Source of the DNA: Theobroma cacao
Lineage: Eukaryota; Streptophyta; Magnoliopsida; Malvales; Malvaceae
Direction of reading: 5' to 3'
NCBI RefSeq assembly: GCF_000208745.1
Contig: NC_030850.1
Coordinates: 4,153,697 to 4,217,696 of the forward strand
DNA: 64,000 bases
The notes beneath the pieces were generated by a model that saw nothing but the letters and a program-made list of their open reading frames with translations, had not been told where the DNA came from and did not search any database. Positions 24,744 to 37,052 of this stretch are shown piece after piece. The position numbers were made by a program, and so were the translations under genes. Position 1 is the stretch's first letter. Each line of letters starts with the position of its first letter.

Positions 24744-27379
24744 AGCCTTCAAGAATCTGAAAGAATATGTATTACTTGCATGGTCATTTTTTAATAATAG
24801 TATTCTAATTGTTTCAATGAGATGATAGTTTCTGTTGTGATTTTAGTTACAATTTCTTTGGCTTTACCAATCTGAAGGATCTGGTAAGGGCCCCAGAGCA
24901 GAACATATGACCTTTTGGCAGATCGAGTTACATGCTGCAGAACAATAAGAAGCAGATAAGTGTCTTGGTGTCCTTGGTGACAGAAATGGACAGGGATAGG
25001 GATAGTGAAAGGATAGAAGTCTATAGAGTTTGATTGGCTGGTCATCTGTCTTAATGAGTTAAGGTAATTCTCTTTTTTTTGTTGTTTTCCTTCTCAGGTC
25101 CTTCTGGGTGACACATGCAATTAATCTCTCGTTGATGAAGGGAAAAAAATAATGATAAACTCAGCCATTGCAACCATTTTCTGCTATGAAGTGCAGAACT
25201 GAAGGAGAAAAGGTCATCCCTAATGTATGATTGGATGACACAATGTCTGCAATGAAATGATTAAGTTGAGTTGAATGAATGCTTTGTTAGGTGTTGGTAG
25301 TGTTGGAAGATGTTAAGTTCATTCATTTTCTTCTCCACTTGTTATGCCCTTCTAAACAAACCAGGGAAAACATATTTCCTCTGTACTTTGCCTCCATTTA
25401 TTTCATTCCTTTCTATTTCCCTCTTTGACATTCACAATGTGAACATGCACTCTGATGAGATATTGGAGTCTTAATGCGCTTTCTTGTATTCTCATTCATC
25501 AAAGAAGATAGAATGTCGAGAAGCATGCTTACAGCTGTTCTTCACGTTACAAAAGGGAAGGTCTAGATATTCTAGTTATGAATGTACCAACAAGCCACGA
25601 GCTTTCCTTTTGTTACTTTGACCTTTTTCTTTGGTTTCCATATGCGGCTCTCCACGAGACAATCTGTCTCAAAACTCTTTAAATGCATTGCTTATTGTCT
25701 TGCATGTGGGAATGCTGCTGGGCCAAGGCTCACATACTCAATATGAGCTGTGTATGACTCTGTTGTGCACCGTAGGCTTTATATCCGCATCATTGGCAGC
25801 TAGGGTGCACTTTTTGGGTCCAACAAGTTGCTAATTTAAGTAACTTTGTGTTTTTCAGTCTGGCTACGCGCTGCCTAGTAAGCTTAACCTTGAGTTATGC
25901 CTTTCTTCAGCTGATAAGAAAACATTGTAAATAGAAATTAGAAACAAAGAAGTAGCCATCAACTTCATGCCTTTGTAAGGGGTTGGTAATGGCGTGCCAT
26001 GATGGAAAAGCATGGTGGATTAGATCAGGAAAGTAAATGCAAGGAATGGTGTAATCAATATTATCATCATCATCATGGAATGTAAATTTTCAGAAGATTG
26101 TTAGCGTATCTTTCTGTGGTTTTACTTTTGCAGATTCTTCTGCTCATGCAATAAAACAATGATAGCCATCCGATTATACCCCAAACTGTTCTTAATTAGA
26201 GATGAATTGCCAGAGTCAAAGAGGAGCTTTCGGCCTCCCCAAAGTAGTTAGTGAACATATTAAAAAAATTTTTCTTTTTCGTTACTTATTATGGTTGAGT
26301 GTCAAGAATTTATGGGATTTGTTTGATCTGAAGAAAATACAAAAAAAAAAAAAAAAGTCAATAGAAAGCAAACATTTTTCACATTTGATATCCAAATGAA
26401 AATTCCATCATGCCATCAAAACTGAGGAAATAAACATACAATTTTCATTTTAAAAAAAGAAGAATAAGCAAACAGGAACTGTCATCCTTTTTGACAAGTA
26501 CCAACAACTTTAGCGGACCATGGCTAACATCCAAAATTGCAAACTTGGGAGGTTTGGCTGTGGGGACTGGCGAAAATGGAAATACTCGCCATTCCCATTA
26601 ATATCCATAGCCAGTTGAAATTTTATGCTTTCAAGGGTGTTTCTTTTTGCCTATAGGGAAACAAATATTGAAATTGGAGATACTTATATTTTACTTTCGA
26701 ATCAATCACATATTTTTAAAAAATAATGTGAGGAATATCATTTAAATTTTCTTATCTTACTAATCCCTTACAATTTTTTTAAAGCAAAATTTTACAATAT
26801 ATTTTGTTAATTTGACAGGCCATGACGTTACTAATCATTTATACTTTTTAATAATTTATGTTCATTCATAACTACTCCATCCAATGCATTCTACTTGTAT
26901 TTTTCTTATGTAACTTATGTAATCTTTTTTACTAGGGTGGGGTTACCTTCGTACGCCAAAGATTAATGATCAATTAAAAGAATAGCCTATTAATTACAAA
27001 CTTTTTTTTCCTTTTTTATTTTTTACATAAATATTACTTATGCTGAGCTGTCTCGAGGATTCTCGCGGACAGTCCCAAAACTTTTACGTACACCACTCCA
27101 CCAGTCTCTTCATATAGGCATATAGCAATCCAATGGCCACCTGTCAACATATTAGAGCTCTACGTAAGCATGGTAACCTTTTCTTCTCGAATTGACGCGT
27201 TATCTGATTGCGTGCGGGAGCGCCCGAATCAATAATGAACTTGGACGAAACCAGAGAAAGTGATGGACAGTGAGGAAGATTGGATGAAAAGAAAAAGAGA
27301 GAGAATAAATTCCAAGGCAAATGCAGATATAAACTTCACCACTTAAAAAGGCAGATTGGAAGTCTTTTACTCTGTGGCA
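24744..27379. other. intergenic, no gene seen
   Basis: Contains the beta-xylosidase 3' UTR and about 2 kb of spacer, with a poly-A run near 26340-26356 and an ATC run near 26061-26073. An open frame of 67 codons at 25631-25834 has no recognisable feature. Confidence 0.5.
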
Positions 27380-27386
27380 TATAAAA
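27380..27386 (+). promoter_or_regulatory. probable TATA box of the CYSTM gene
   Basis: TATAAAA in the context gcatataaaacc, 123 bp before the ATG at 27509, a sensible distance for a short 5' UTR. It is one of the better TATA matches in the window. Confidence 0.5.
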
Positions 27387-27508
27387 CCTCCACCAAACAT
27401 AACACAAACCCTTCCCTCCAGAGCAAATTCTGATATAGTCAGCGCCATATTCGTTGCTAAAACACCTCTGTCTGGTCTGTTTTTCCTTTTGAGTTGCAGT
27501 TTGCAAAT

Positions 27509-28088
27509 ATGAGCGACCCCAAGTATGCTTATCCCTACCCTGCTCAAGGTACTCTTTTTTTGGTTTCCCTTTTGTTCGTATAGTTTTGTTAGGTTTTACA
27601 GAATGCAAATTGTGAAGTTCTTAGTTTTTGCAGTACTGGCAAAGTTTTAGTTGGAACTTGCTACACATCTTTCAGATTACGAAGCTTGTAACACCATGTT
27701 ATGTTCATGGGTTTCTGTTTCCTAGAATTATTTTTTATTCTTAAAAAATTATGGTTTTCATTTTTTTTTTGTATGTAAATGCTTTTGTAGTTTGTTTTAA
27801 TTGGTTTGATGTTTGAATTTTTGGTTACCAGGTTATTATCAAGGGCCCCCAGTGATGGCACCACCACAATATGCTGCTCCACCACCAAAGAGAGGGCCTG
27901 GTTTCCTTGAGGGCTGGTATTTCTTCTCCCATCTCTTCACATGTCCTCTGCTTTTCATGCTTTTTCTCTTTTTTTTTTCATTTTTTATTTTCATGGTTCA
28001 ATTTTTTGTTCGCAGTCTTGCAGCTTTGTGTTGCTGCTGTCTTATTGACGAGTGTTGCTGTGATCCCTCCATCATCTTTGTGAGCTGA
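27509..28088 (+). CDS. CYSTM-family cysteine-rich tail-anchored peptide, three exons, 65 aa
   Basis: Exons are 27509-27548, 27832-27916 and 28016-28088; the sum is 198 bp, with GT-AG introns. The joined protein starts MSDPKYAYPYPAQGYYQGPP. It has a Pro/Tyr/Gln-rich cytosolic part (to about residue 38) and then PGFLEGCLAALCCCCLIDEC, the signature of the cysteine-rich transmembrane (CYSTM) module, ending in CCDPSIIFVS. Known CYSTM proteins such as the WINDHOSE peptides are small, membrane-associated and often stress or redox linked; a specific role here is not shown. The second intron splits a Cys codon (TG/T), which is why no single open frame shows the gene. Confidence is high because the split codon restores the conserved Cys. 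Confidence 0.9.
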
Positions 28089-29978
28089 TAATCCCTGTAA
28101 TTACACAACATCTGTAATCTCACTTCTATTTTTATGGGATATATCTAAGAGCAGTGTAATGCAGTAAGGTTTGATCTTGTGAAATTGTTTTCTATTTTGT
28201 GCTTTGGACATCTAGTTTGTTCCTTGTAGTTGCTGTGCCATTATTATCCTTGTAATTCTCTAAGCAGTGAATAATATAATTATCAAATCTATAATTGTGA
28301 TGAAACTTCTAGTAATCTAGTCTCCAGACTTTTCTTCTTTATTTTTGCCCTTTCAAATAATTATAGTACTATATTTAATGGGACTTTAAGAAATTAAATC
28401 GTGTTTAAGAATAAATAGTGTTTCACCAATAAAAAGGAAAGAAGGATTAATTGTGGGTGATGAAAAGATATTGTGGATCAGTTTATGGAGTAGTGAATCT
28501 GATGACTTTTCCACAACTGTGGGGTCATAGGGTGACTAAGACAGAAGATTAAAGGTAACAAATGGTTCAAGCATAAAACCTTCTATGAACCCTTTCTTTT
28601 TTTTTTTGGGGGGGGTTTTAGATTAAACAAAGGAAGGTAGTTTGTGTTCTAGTTTATTAATTTCATCCTCCCATTAAAGTCTGTTGGGTACCTTTAGTCT
28701 CCAGGCAAGGTAATTAGCCCTCTATACGGTGCAGGGCCAAGGCATTTAGCATTGTCAGAGGACTGGGTTGCAAACTTGCAATATTTGGTAATCAAAGCTG
28801 TTGAGTCATCTTATCTAAAAAGAATGGCTTTTGCCACATAAACTCAACGATTCTCATGTGGGTATCCGGTTCCCTATTTATTACTCGACAATTCTGTTGG
28901 TTGGTTAATTGGCTTAATATTTAGGTATCTGTATATGAAACGGGGGGAAGATTCCAAAGGTGTGGGTACCATTTTGTCATTGACTTAAAGCATCACAAAA
29001 CTATATTCTTAATTCCATCTTTATGGTTTAAAAATGAAGGAAAAAAATGAGGAGTTTTAAAATATTATCAATGATGGAATTTTTGGCCATTTACAAGAAT
29101 GACAGGAGAGTTTTCAGGATCAATATTGGTCAGTGACAGATCTACAAAACTTTAATTTCACTAAAGAAGATGGACAAAACTTTTCCCTTCCAACATCAAA
29201 AAAGCTGCTTATCACCAAGCAAAGCCTGTAGAGAAGCGGTGACAATTAAGAAATCAACAATTCCATGCGACCCTGAAGTTGGTTTGTTAAAATTGATGAA
29301 GTTGTGAACCTAATGTTGACATGAGAAGATGGATAGACTTCTCCGAAGTCTTCATTTTCAGGGTAGAGTTATCTGTCAGGTTGTGCTAATGTAATCTCGG
29401 ACATAAACCTAACACCATCTAGGATTGTAACAAAGGCGGAGATTATTGCACTCTTCTGAGTTCTAACGAGATATGATCTGGGATGAGGCATGCACAACAG
29501 AGTCAAGTGTGCAATTGTCACGCTTCATTGTTCCAAAAATTCCTTTACGCGAAAAATGCATACTTTGCTCTGACTTTTCATTGATGCAAGAACTGCATGA
29601 AGCTTTTAAAATCATGAGAAGACTTTAGGAAGAGCATGAAGTAATTCACTGTAATTCACCATTAAATATAATTAAAATAGTAGTATTATAGAGTATTGTA
29701 ATACATTACCACTTCCCAGAGATGTTTATTCTTGCAGGAAACTACATATCCAAGCGAGAATTTGATGAAACAGAACTGAATCTTAACTTCAGGCACAATG
29801 TAAGGACACAAACTTCATATAAACACTATAATTATTCCGCCAGGTGGAGCGACGGAAATAAGAAGCACTAAACGCAATTATTTACTGGACAGGCACTCTG
29901 CATGTGGATTATGTAGAACTTGCTAGAACCATATCAAGATGCATGGAGTACCTGCTAATATATTTACTCCCATAGACA
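28089..29978. other. intergenic between convergent genes, no gene seen
   Basis: About 1.9 kb holding the 3' UTRs of the CYSTM gene (+) and the GRDP gene (-). A poly-T/poly-G tract lies at 28599-28616. No open frame of note. Confidence 0.5.
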
Positions 29979-32900
29979 TTAAGCTTTTACAGCCTCTTCC
30001 ATGTATATGGGCTTTTCACATCCATTGCTTATCAGCAAATTTCCGGGTTCACCACCATCTATATCATCGCCACAACTAAGGCTACACCCACCACACCCAG
30101 TGCTCTTGACCCTGCTTCCACAACCAGCACCACGTCCGCCACAGCCACCACAACCACTGCTATTCACCCTGCTCCCACAACCCCCTCCACAGCCAGCACC
30201 ACAGCCACTGCTGTTCACCATGCTTCCACAACCACCACCGCATCCACTCCCACACCCACCACTGCATCCAGCACCGCAACCACCATAGCCACCACTCTTC
30301 ACCATGTTACCACATTCAGCACCACAACCACCACAGCCACCACTCTTCACTTCGTTTCCTTTCTCACCTCCATAGTCCCCATTGCATGAATCTTTTTTGG
30401 GTATCATTGCATTTTCTAAGGTCACATCACCATCTAAATTGACTTCAGTTTCTATGGAGGCGGTCAGGTTGACATGGTCATTCTCAACTTCTGTTGCACT
30501 ATCTACCTCTTTTGTATTTTTGACATCAATGGTCAAGCCAATATGTCCTTTCTTCTTCAAAATGTGAGAAAGTATAAAAGCTGATATCAATCCAGGCAAA
30601 ACAAACCATTTCTCCTTTGCCTATTCAGGTTTAAAAAGAAACGTAGAAACGTAAGTTGCAAGTTCTTTTGTAATTGTATATTTGTATGTCAAATATATAG
30701 GTAAACTACCTTCAGACATCCAGATTTCAAGTCAAGCAATGCAACGGCCGTTCCATATGGATGTTCTGCAGAAAACTCAACAGCAGTCATAAAGTCACCT
30801 TCATTTCTCTTCTTCTCACAATGTTTGGGTTCATAATCCAGTTTTCTGCCAAGAAAAACTTTTACCTGTTCAAAGATGATAAGTTCAGTGGAGTTAATTT
30901 AGTATCATAATCAAAACAAAGGGAAGTTTCTCTGCAGATATACTGTAAGGAAGTATTTCAGTAAGAGTACAGCAATAACACTAAAAATTAGATTAATACA
31001 TATCATGTATACACACAGAGCTAATACATGTAAAGACTTGGGCAGAGAAAATTCAAAGAAATAAGCAATAAAATTACTTAATATGATCTCCATGAGCTCT
31101 GTGAAGAGATAGATGAATGATTCAGGTAGCCAATCATGTTGGGGATGTTTGTGTGTACACACATACATATGCAGGTCGGTAGTATATGTGAGTACAAGGG
31201 TTGGTCCCTTTTGTAGGGTGGGTCAGGTTGGCAGTTGACATAAGGGAAGAACCTTTACTGCTCTATGCTTTAGTTGCCAAAATGAAAGATCTACTAGAAT
31301 TTAAGAATAGGGTGATAATGCAGTGACACTGTGTAAAATAAAGGTTTCTGGCCACATGGACATTAAAGGAGAAATTTTTGCAATAACCTAAGAGATTTAA
31401 ATGTAACGAGCAAACAAATGGATGCATACCATCCTATTGCCTTTGAGATCAAAGAGATGACCATGTTCACTGACTTCTTCTGAATGCTGAAGGACCCATT
31501 GAGAATCCATTAAAGACCAACGAGTCCCAACAAACTCTGCCAGAGCATGTGTTTCACCATGCTTTGTGGTACCAATTACTTGCTTCCTTGAAAGACAGTT
31601 TCCTTTCATCTTTGCCTTTCCAGATTCACTGTAATCAAGCCCCCAAATGGTAAAATTACTGCTTCAGAACATTACATATCTTGCAACTAACAGTATGGTG
31701 AGCCACCAGAAAGATGCATGCATAGGCAATATAATTTGTTTCAAAGAATTATCATGGCTTTAACATAAAGTTGATGAACAGAAAATCCCTGAATCAAGGG
31801 TATTTAATACACTAAAAAAATGAACTAAATTATAGTAAGAAATCATAAAAATTGTCTGTATTTCTTGAATTTTATCATGAGAAATAGTTTACCAGTTGAG
31901 CATTACCTTTTGTGATTAGCACATTAAATGTTATCCAGTAGCAAGCGTCTAATAGAATGGTCGATATAAACCTTTCTTTCAAAATCTAGGAAAAGTGATA
32001 TCTCTGTTGGGAAGAGTGTACATAATTATGGTTTAACATAGTAAAGCTTGACAAATACATAAACAGCACAGATCAAAGAGTCACTATGGAAACTGTGGAA
32101 TCTCTGATGTGAGAGATTAGACAAAACAAGTAGCAAATTCCAGCATCAAATTGAATCTATATGAGACTGTGCAGTGTGAATAGCATGTTTACCAAACATT
32201 TTCCACTGAAATGTTTATTGATTTGTCCATTATATTATTACCATAAAAATTAACAAAAATAGATTACATAACTGCAATTGTAACTGTTATATACATACTT
32301 GTGTACACACAAACACAGAAGAGAGAGAAAGATAAACATGCACTCAAAGGGATACAAATACATAATAACACACAAAAATACGTGGAAGGTAATGTTAAAG
32401 TTGCTTGCTGGTATGAAATTTGGATGTAAGTATACCTCATTTGGAGTCTTATCACCTCAGCTTGAGTTTCATCAATGACACGTGTGCAACCCTTACCAGC
32501 TTGGACCCTTCCTGCTAAAGGGAGCTGAAAACAAGAACCTTTTGAAAAAGGGCGGGATCGAACCATGTGAAGCATGTGTGGTGCTATGGCAGGTACTGTA
32601 AATGAAACAGCGACTCGTAGGCCAATTGGTTTTGAAGATCCATTTCCAGAACTGGGCATCAAGTCTAACCATTTCTCCACAGCAAGTTTAGAAACTGGAA
32701 CCAGAAACTCTCTTAAAGAGAGTGAAGCAGTACCTAAAGTTTTACATGTCTTTGTTCCTGGTAAGTTGGAAGCTGAATGTGATACAAGTTCGAAGAGCAG
32801 TTCGCCATTAGGTTCACACTGAAATGAAGCAACCTGTTTCTGCCCCGACTTAGATAAGATAGTCAGTTTCTGCTTAGCTTTAAAGAACACATCAGGTTGA

Positions 32901-35252
32901 GTTTTACTAAACAACACAAAGAGGTTTCCCTTTTTCTCATCTGGTAAGTTCTTAACTCCTACAAACTCCAAAAGGACCTGAAAAAGGCATTAAGAATAAT
33001 GAGTTAAAAACCATTGAAATATGAAAGCTGCTTCAGTAACCTGGCCAGGCTAAATATAAGAAAAACTGAGAAACTATGAGTAAGTTAATACAATCAAAAC
33101 AAGTAGATAACAAGCAGCATCTACTTTCAGATGCATAGTAATGGCTTTAATTATATGTTATTATTGAATTCATGTCAGAAGTTATGATCTTCAATTATCT
33201 TTAAGTTCATAATGATGTAGTTGAGATCTAGCATTTCTAAGTTCTATAGTATTTTTCATTTATCAGTAAAAATTCTACAAGGACTCAGCACAGCCTTTTG
33301 TTAGAAAGCCAAGAAATTACAGCATGTATCAAGAACATACAAAATAATGCAGATAAAGTTAAGCTTCAAGGATAAGCATTGCAACCCAAGAACAAGAAAC
33401 TGGCATATGATAAGATCTGTTATTTCATGGAAGGCTAAAGAAAAAAGTTACCAGAAACTACCTCAACAACCTTCATCTCAGGAAGCTTAATAATTTTCTG
33501 ACAAGCATTTGTGGCATCTACTTCCTTACTCAATGTATCAGGCATGCAAGGAATCGCTGTGAGAGGAGATGGATAACTCCCTCTATACATGGCCCCTGCC
33601 TTCCAGTACCTTATGCCAAATGTCTCTTCCCACTGTTTAGTAGTCCCAGAAAACCCAACATCAAGCTTCTTCCCTTTAGTTCTGTCTGAGTCTGTATCAT
33701 CATGCTCCAATATCTTGCCAACAGCTTTATTCAAATCTTTGCAGTAAGAGACAGGATGCAACTGGTGGGTATGCCAGATAAGGTCAATGTCATAAGTTGG
33801 AACACAGAAGCGCTTTATGGACCTCTCTCGATTTCTCTTGATTAGATGCAAGAAACCCTTATATCTGGCAACAGCTCCTTCAATAAAGATGTCATTGTGC
33901 ATATGGGCTCTAGACACCTGTCACAGAGAACAAGATCAAGAAGATGCTAAAGAAAATTGAAAGATGGAAAACTACAGAGTCTAAAGCAATTTCCTAATCG
34001 TATATGTGTTTCCAATCTAACCAGATATACTTGGCATTGCATAAAGCTTTTAACCTGACAACAAGTATCATCAGAGCCCCCTACACCATTTTCTTGGTCA
34101 ATACTAAAATTTCTGTTTGATAGATGTTGTCATTCTAGTGGCCATCAACTAATCTTCTAATTGACATTAAGAATTATCAGAATAATTACTTGAACATATT
34201 GATTATCTAACCTTCAAAACAATAGGATAAATGCTTGCAAAAATTCCAACTTCAAAAGACAAAAATGATCATTCTCAGAATTACCTGATAAAAGAAAGGA
34301 CTCTGCCTTTTAACAGCCGAAATTAGATCATATTTAGTGTGTTTTTCAAGTCCAGAGAGTGTTTGAGAGGCATTTTCAGATAATGCTTTGGTCAAGTCAA
34401 AGTCATAAGGTTCATCTGGATAAAGTCTACTCCAAATTTCTTCAGTTTGCCTTTTACATGTGCATTGAAGAGAAGATACAACATTAGAGTTGTCAAGGAT
34501 CCTCCCATAAAGTTCCTCACAGTCTGACTTGTAACGAACCTGAATTACAAGGACAAGGAATCCAGATCAGCAAATCAAAATAAACAAGCAAAGCGAGGCG
34601 AAATTTCTAATGCTTTTATTTATCAGCTTTGAAACATACCGGATTGAGCCTGTGACAATGCCAAATCCATTCACAATCCAGAGGAACAACCAGAGGCCCT
34701 TCCGAAAACTCTTCCTTATGATATTTGGCAAGTAAGGGAAGCCAGTAAGCATTGTACCTGAAATTAGCGTATCTCAAAAGGTCAAACTTCTATTTCATAA
34801 GTACACAAAAACTGCCTCATGATTTAGTTCCCAAGGATCGCAGAAAAAGCATGAATTGGAGGGAATTTATACTAAGAATCAAATAAATAACTCGGAAAAA
34901 CTGAAAGAAGATCAAAATTATAGTATTTGAAAAGCCACTGCCACAGTACGGTTGACAGCCAACAATAAAACATCCAAGTCAATACTACCCAACCCAAAAG
35001 AGACCCAGAGTTTGAAAACGGGAAAATGATGACTCTAGCAACAAAAATTTAGAAACAATCGGGATTTTGAATTGTAAAAAGTGATCACCTGTAAATGGCT
35101 CTTTGGAGAGTAGGACCATCATAGAGCCAACGATTCCTATCTACAGCTGCAAGAAACTCAAGCTGCTTCTTGGCTGCAGCCACAAGGTCCAGACTTATCT
35201 CTGTCTTTTGTGCTTCAATCCATTCCAATTCTTGCTCTTTCTCCAATTCCAT
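29979..35252 (-). CDS. GRDP-like: glycine-rich domain protein (GRDP, DUF1399), eight exons, 843 aa
   Basis: Minus-strand exons are 35252-35089, 34757-34640, 34539-34285, 33917-33462, 32977-32436, 31628-31430, 30865-30710 and 30620-29979; the sum is 2,532 bp ending in TAA. The N-terminal half is DUF1399: VVPLDCEWIWHCHRLNPVRY and later VPTYDIDLIWHTHQLHPVSY, each with the paired WHxH-type motif. The middle part (VLLEFVGVKNLPDEKKGNLF) resembles a C2-like region. The last exon ends in a Cys/Gly-rich tail with many GCGGCG-type units and recurring NSSGCG or KSxG spacers (about 30050-30350). Arabidopsis GRDP1 and GRDP2 have the same layout and are linked to stress responses and growth; the molecular role is not settled. 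The start was chosen because MELEKEQELEWIEAQKTEIS fits the family N-terminus. The Cys-rich tail could bind metal; that is a guess. Confidence 0.92.
30050..30350 (-). repeat. degenerate coding repeat for the Cys/Gly-rich tail
   Basis: Inside the last GRDP exon. Units built on cca-cca-cc / gca-cca-ca patterns (plus strand) encode alternating GCG, GCGGG and spacer segments with Met-Val-Asn/Lys-Ser. Such tracts commonly change length by slippage or unequal exchange. Confidence 0.8.
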
Positions 35253-36045
35253 CCCTTAATTCCCACCTATAAAACAATCCCATCATTAACAAAACAACAA
35301 TAATAATGAACCCAATAACAAGAATTATAATTGAATTTTATAACCCATAAAATCTCGATAAGAATACAGGAAAAATGGTCAGGTAACCGCCTGGAAAGCA
35401 ATGGGTGCTCAATGTATAAGTAATAACTGTCGCGTGTTTTATTTCAGTTGGCTTCCTGGCGTAGATGCATTCTCAGCTGCCATACTTATAACGAGTTACG
35501 TGGTCCGAATGAAGTAACTAAAATGACCAAAGTATCCTTTCAATGTTTCGTTTTTCCTTCTCGACTGTCTATGAAGTGTCCAAATTACCCTTGGGAAAGG
35601 AAATCTTATCAGGTGTCGGGTGATGGCTAATTGGCTATGTGTTGACCTTAAAATTGTGCCATTTCAAAAGGGTTTAACTCTTTTTAAGTTTCAACAATTT
35701 ATTCTTTGATGTATTTATTGAAGTAATTAAGCATTTACTTGGGGGGGTCAAAGGTCTTTTTCACAAGGGAGAATATGCTTCAATTATCTCTCTCTCTCTC
35801 ACTGCATTTTCCATGTTTTTTCTTTCTTTTGTTTGGATTAATGTCAAAGAAAAAAAAAACCCCAAATTAAGAAATAAAAAAATATTAGTATGTCATTGAT
35901 ATGGACTTGAAACTTGCATTGAAGTTGTCTAATCTTTAATTATTTTCTTTCTTACATCTTTATCTTAACTTCATAAATTTTTTATGATAATTTTCGAAGA
36001 AGTAAGAAGGAGAATATGGTAGAACCTTCACAACATAATGGAACA
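35253..36045. other. upstream region of the GRDP gene
   Basis: No gene. A short TC run lies at 35780-35799, and A-rich and G-rich tracts are present. The GRDP promoter should be in the first few hundred bases. Confidence 0.5.
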
Positions 36046-36155
36046 AAACCCATGAACCATGAGCTCTTGGCCTAGTGCTAGTGCTGAGCTTTTTACAAAG
36101 CTGTGTGTTCCAATCCAAGGTACCCCCTCTCTAAGAGGCTTTGAAAAAAAAACAG
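36046..36155 (+). mobile_element. possible SINE remnant
   Basis: The segment has an A-box-like stretch (tggcctagtgctagtgctg), then about 30 bp further a B-box-like gttccaatcc, and a run of A at 36144-36152. That is the layout of tRNA-derived SINEs. Target-site duplications were not resolved. A chance resemblance is possible. Confidence 0.35.
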
Positions 36156-37052
36156 AAGCAAAGCCTAAGGGTTGTTTCTTTTGATAATCGAAATCAATGT
36201 GATTTCCTACAATAAGCACAAAAAAATCTCCAAAAACAGAAAAAGTTTTCTTGTACTAAAAGTCTGCTCATTCGAATTATTGGCTTTCTTTTTCATTAGG
36301 TGGGGAAATATGTGGACTAGAAGACAAAAGCTTGGCTACAATTATTAGCCTTTGTCTAATCTCAGATTAGACAAAATTGAACAATTCAAAAAGGAGGATA
36401 CTGTGGATCCAACCGCCTGTCACGATGTTGGTGTTGTTTCTCTTGTTGATTTCTTTCGTGTACGAAACACGCGCAGAGAAGAGAAGGTAGTACATAGTAC
36501 AGAAAGTGATGTGCAGTACAATGCTTGCTTAATGCAAGTGCAAATGCCGTGAGCTTTTTTGAAATAGATAATTGAATCTTCCAAACCCAAATTGGTAAAA
36601 GCCATGTCTCATGGTTGATGATGTCTCTCTCACGTTTTCACTGTGGCGTAATGATGAATCCACAGCTCCAAATGTTCAAATAATTAACATTATTTCCTTA
36701 TTAACATCAATTTGTATAAGCCCCATTGTCCAAATAGACTTCCTAATATTCAAAACCAACATGAAGCAGAGTATGAGCAAATTGTACAGTCCTATATGAC
36801 AATCAGAAAGGTTTCCTTTCTTTATGAGGATCAAGATATAAGTAGAGTGCTCAATGAAAATGGATTTTAAAATGCAAAAAAGAGCATAAAACCTTCCTAA
36901 CAAGGAGAATTAGGATTGCATCCGCAATCCTGTACCTTCAGGGTTTTAAATGAACATCTATTATAACTCAATTAGATACAAATTTGCCAAAATCATGATC
37001 TAATCAATAATGTAAGAATATATGTCAGGTATCATGCATTCTGACCCTGCCT
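36156..37052. other. intergenic, no gene seen
   Basis: AT-rich spacer with several open frames of about 60 codons and no recognisable content. The right part should hold the HSP70 3' UTR. Confidence 0.5.

Noticed and set aside
30001..30288. Pro-rich open frame on the plus strand
   Set aside because: It is the antisense shadow of the Cys/Gly-rich GRDP tail; Gly and Cys codons read backwards give Pro and Ala/Thr.
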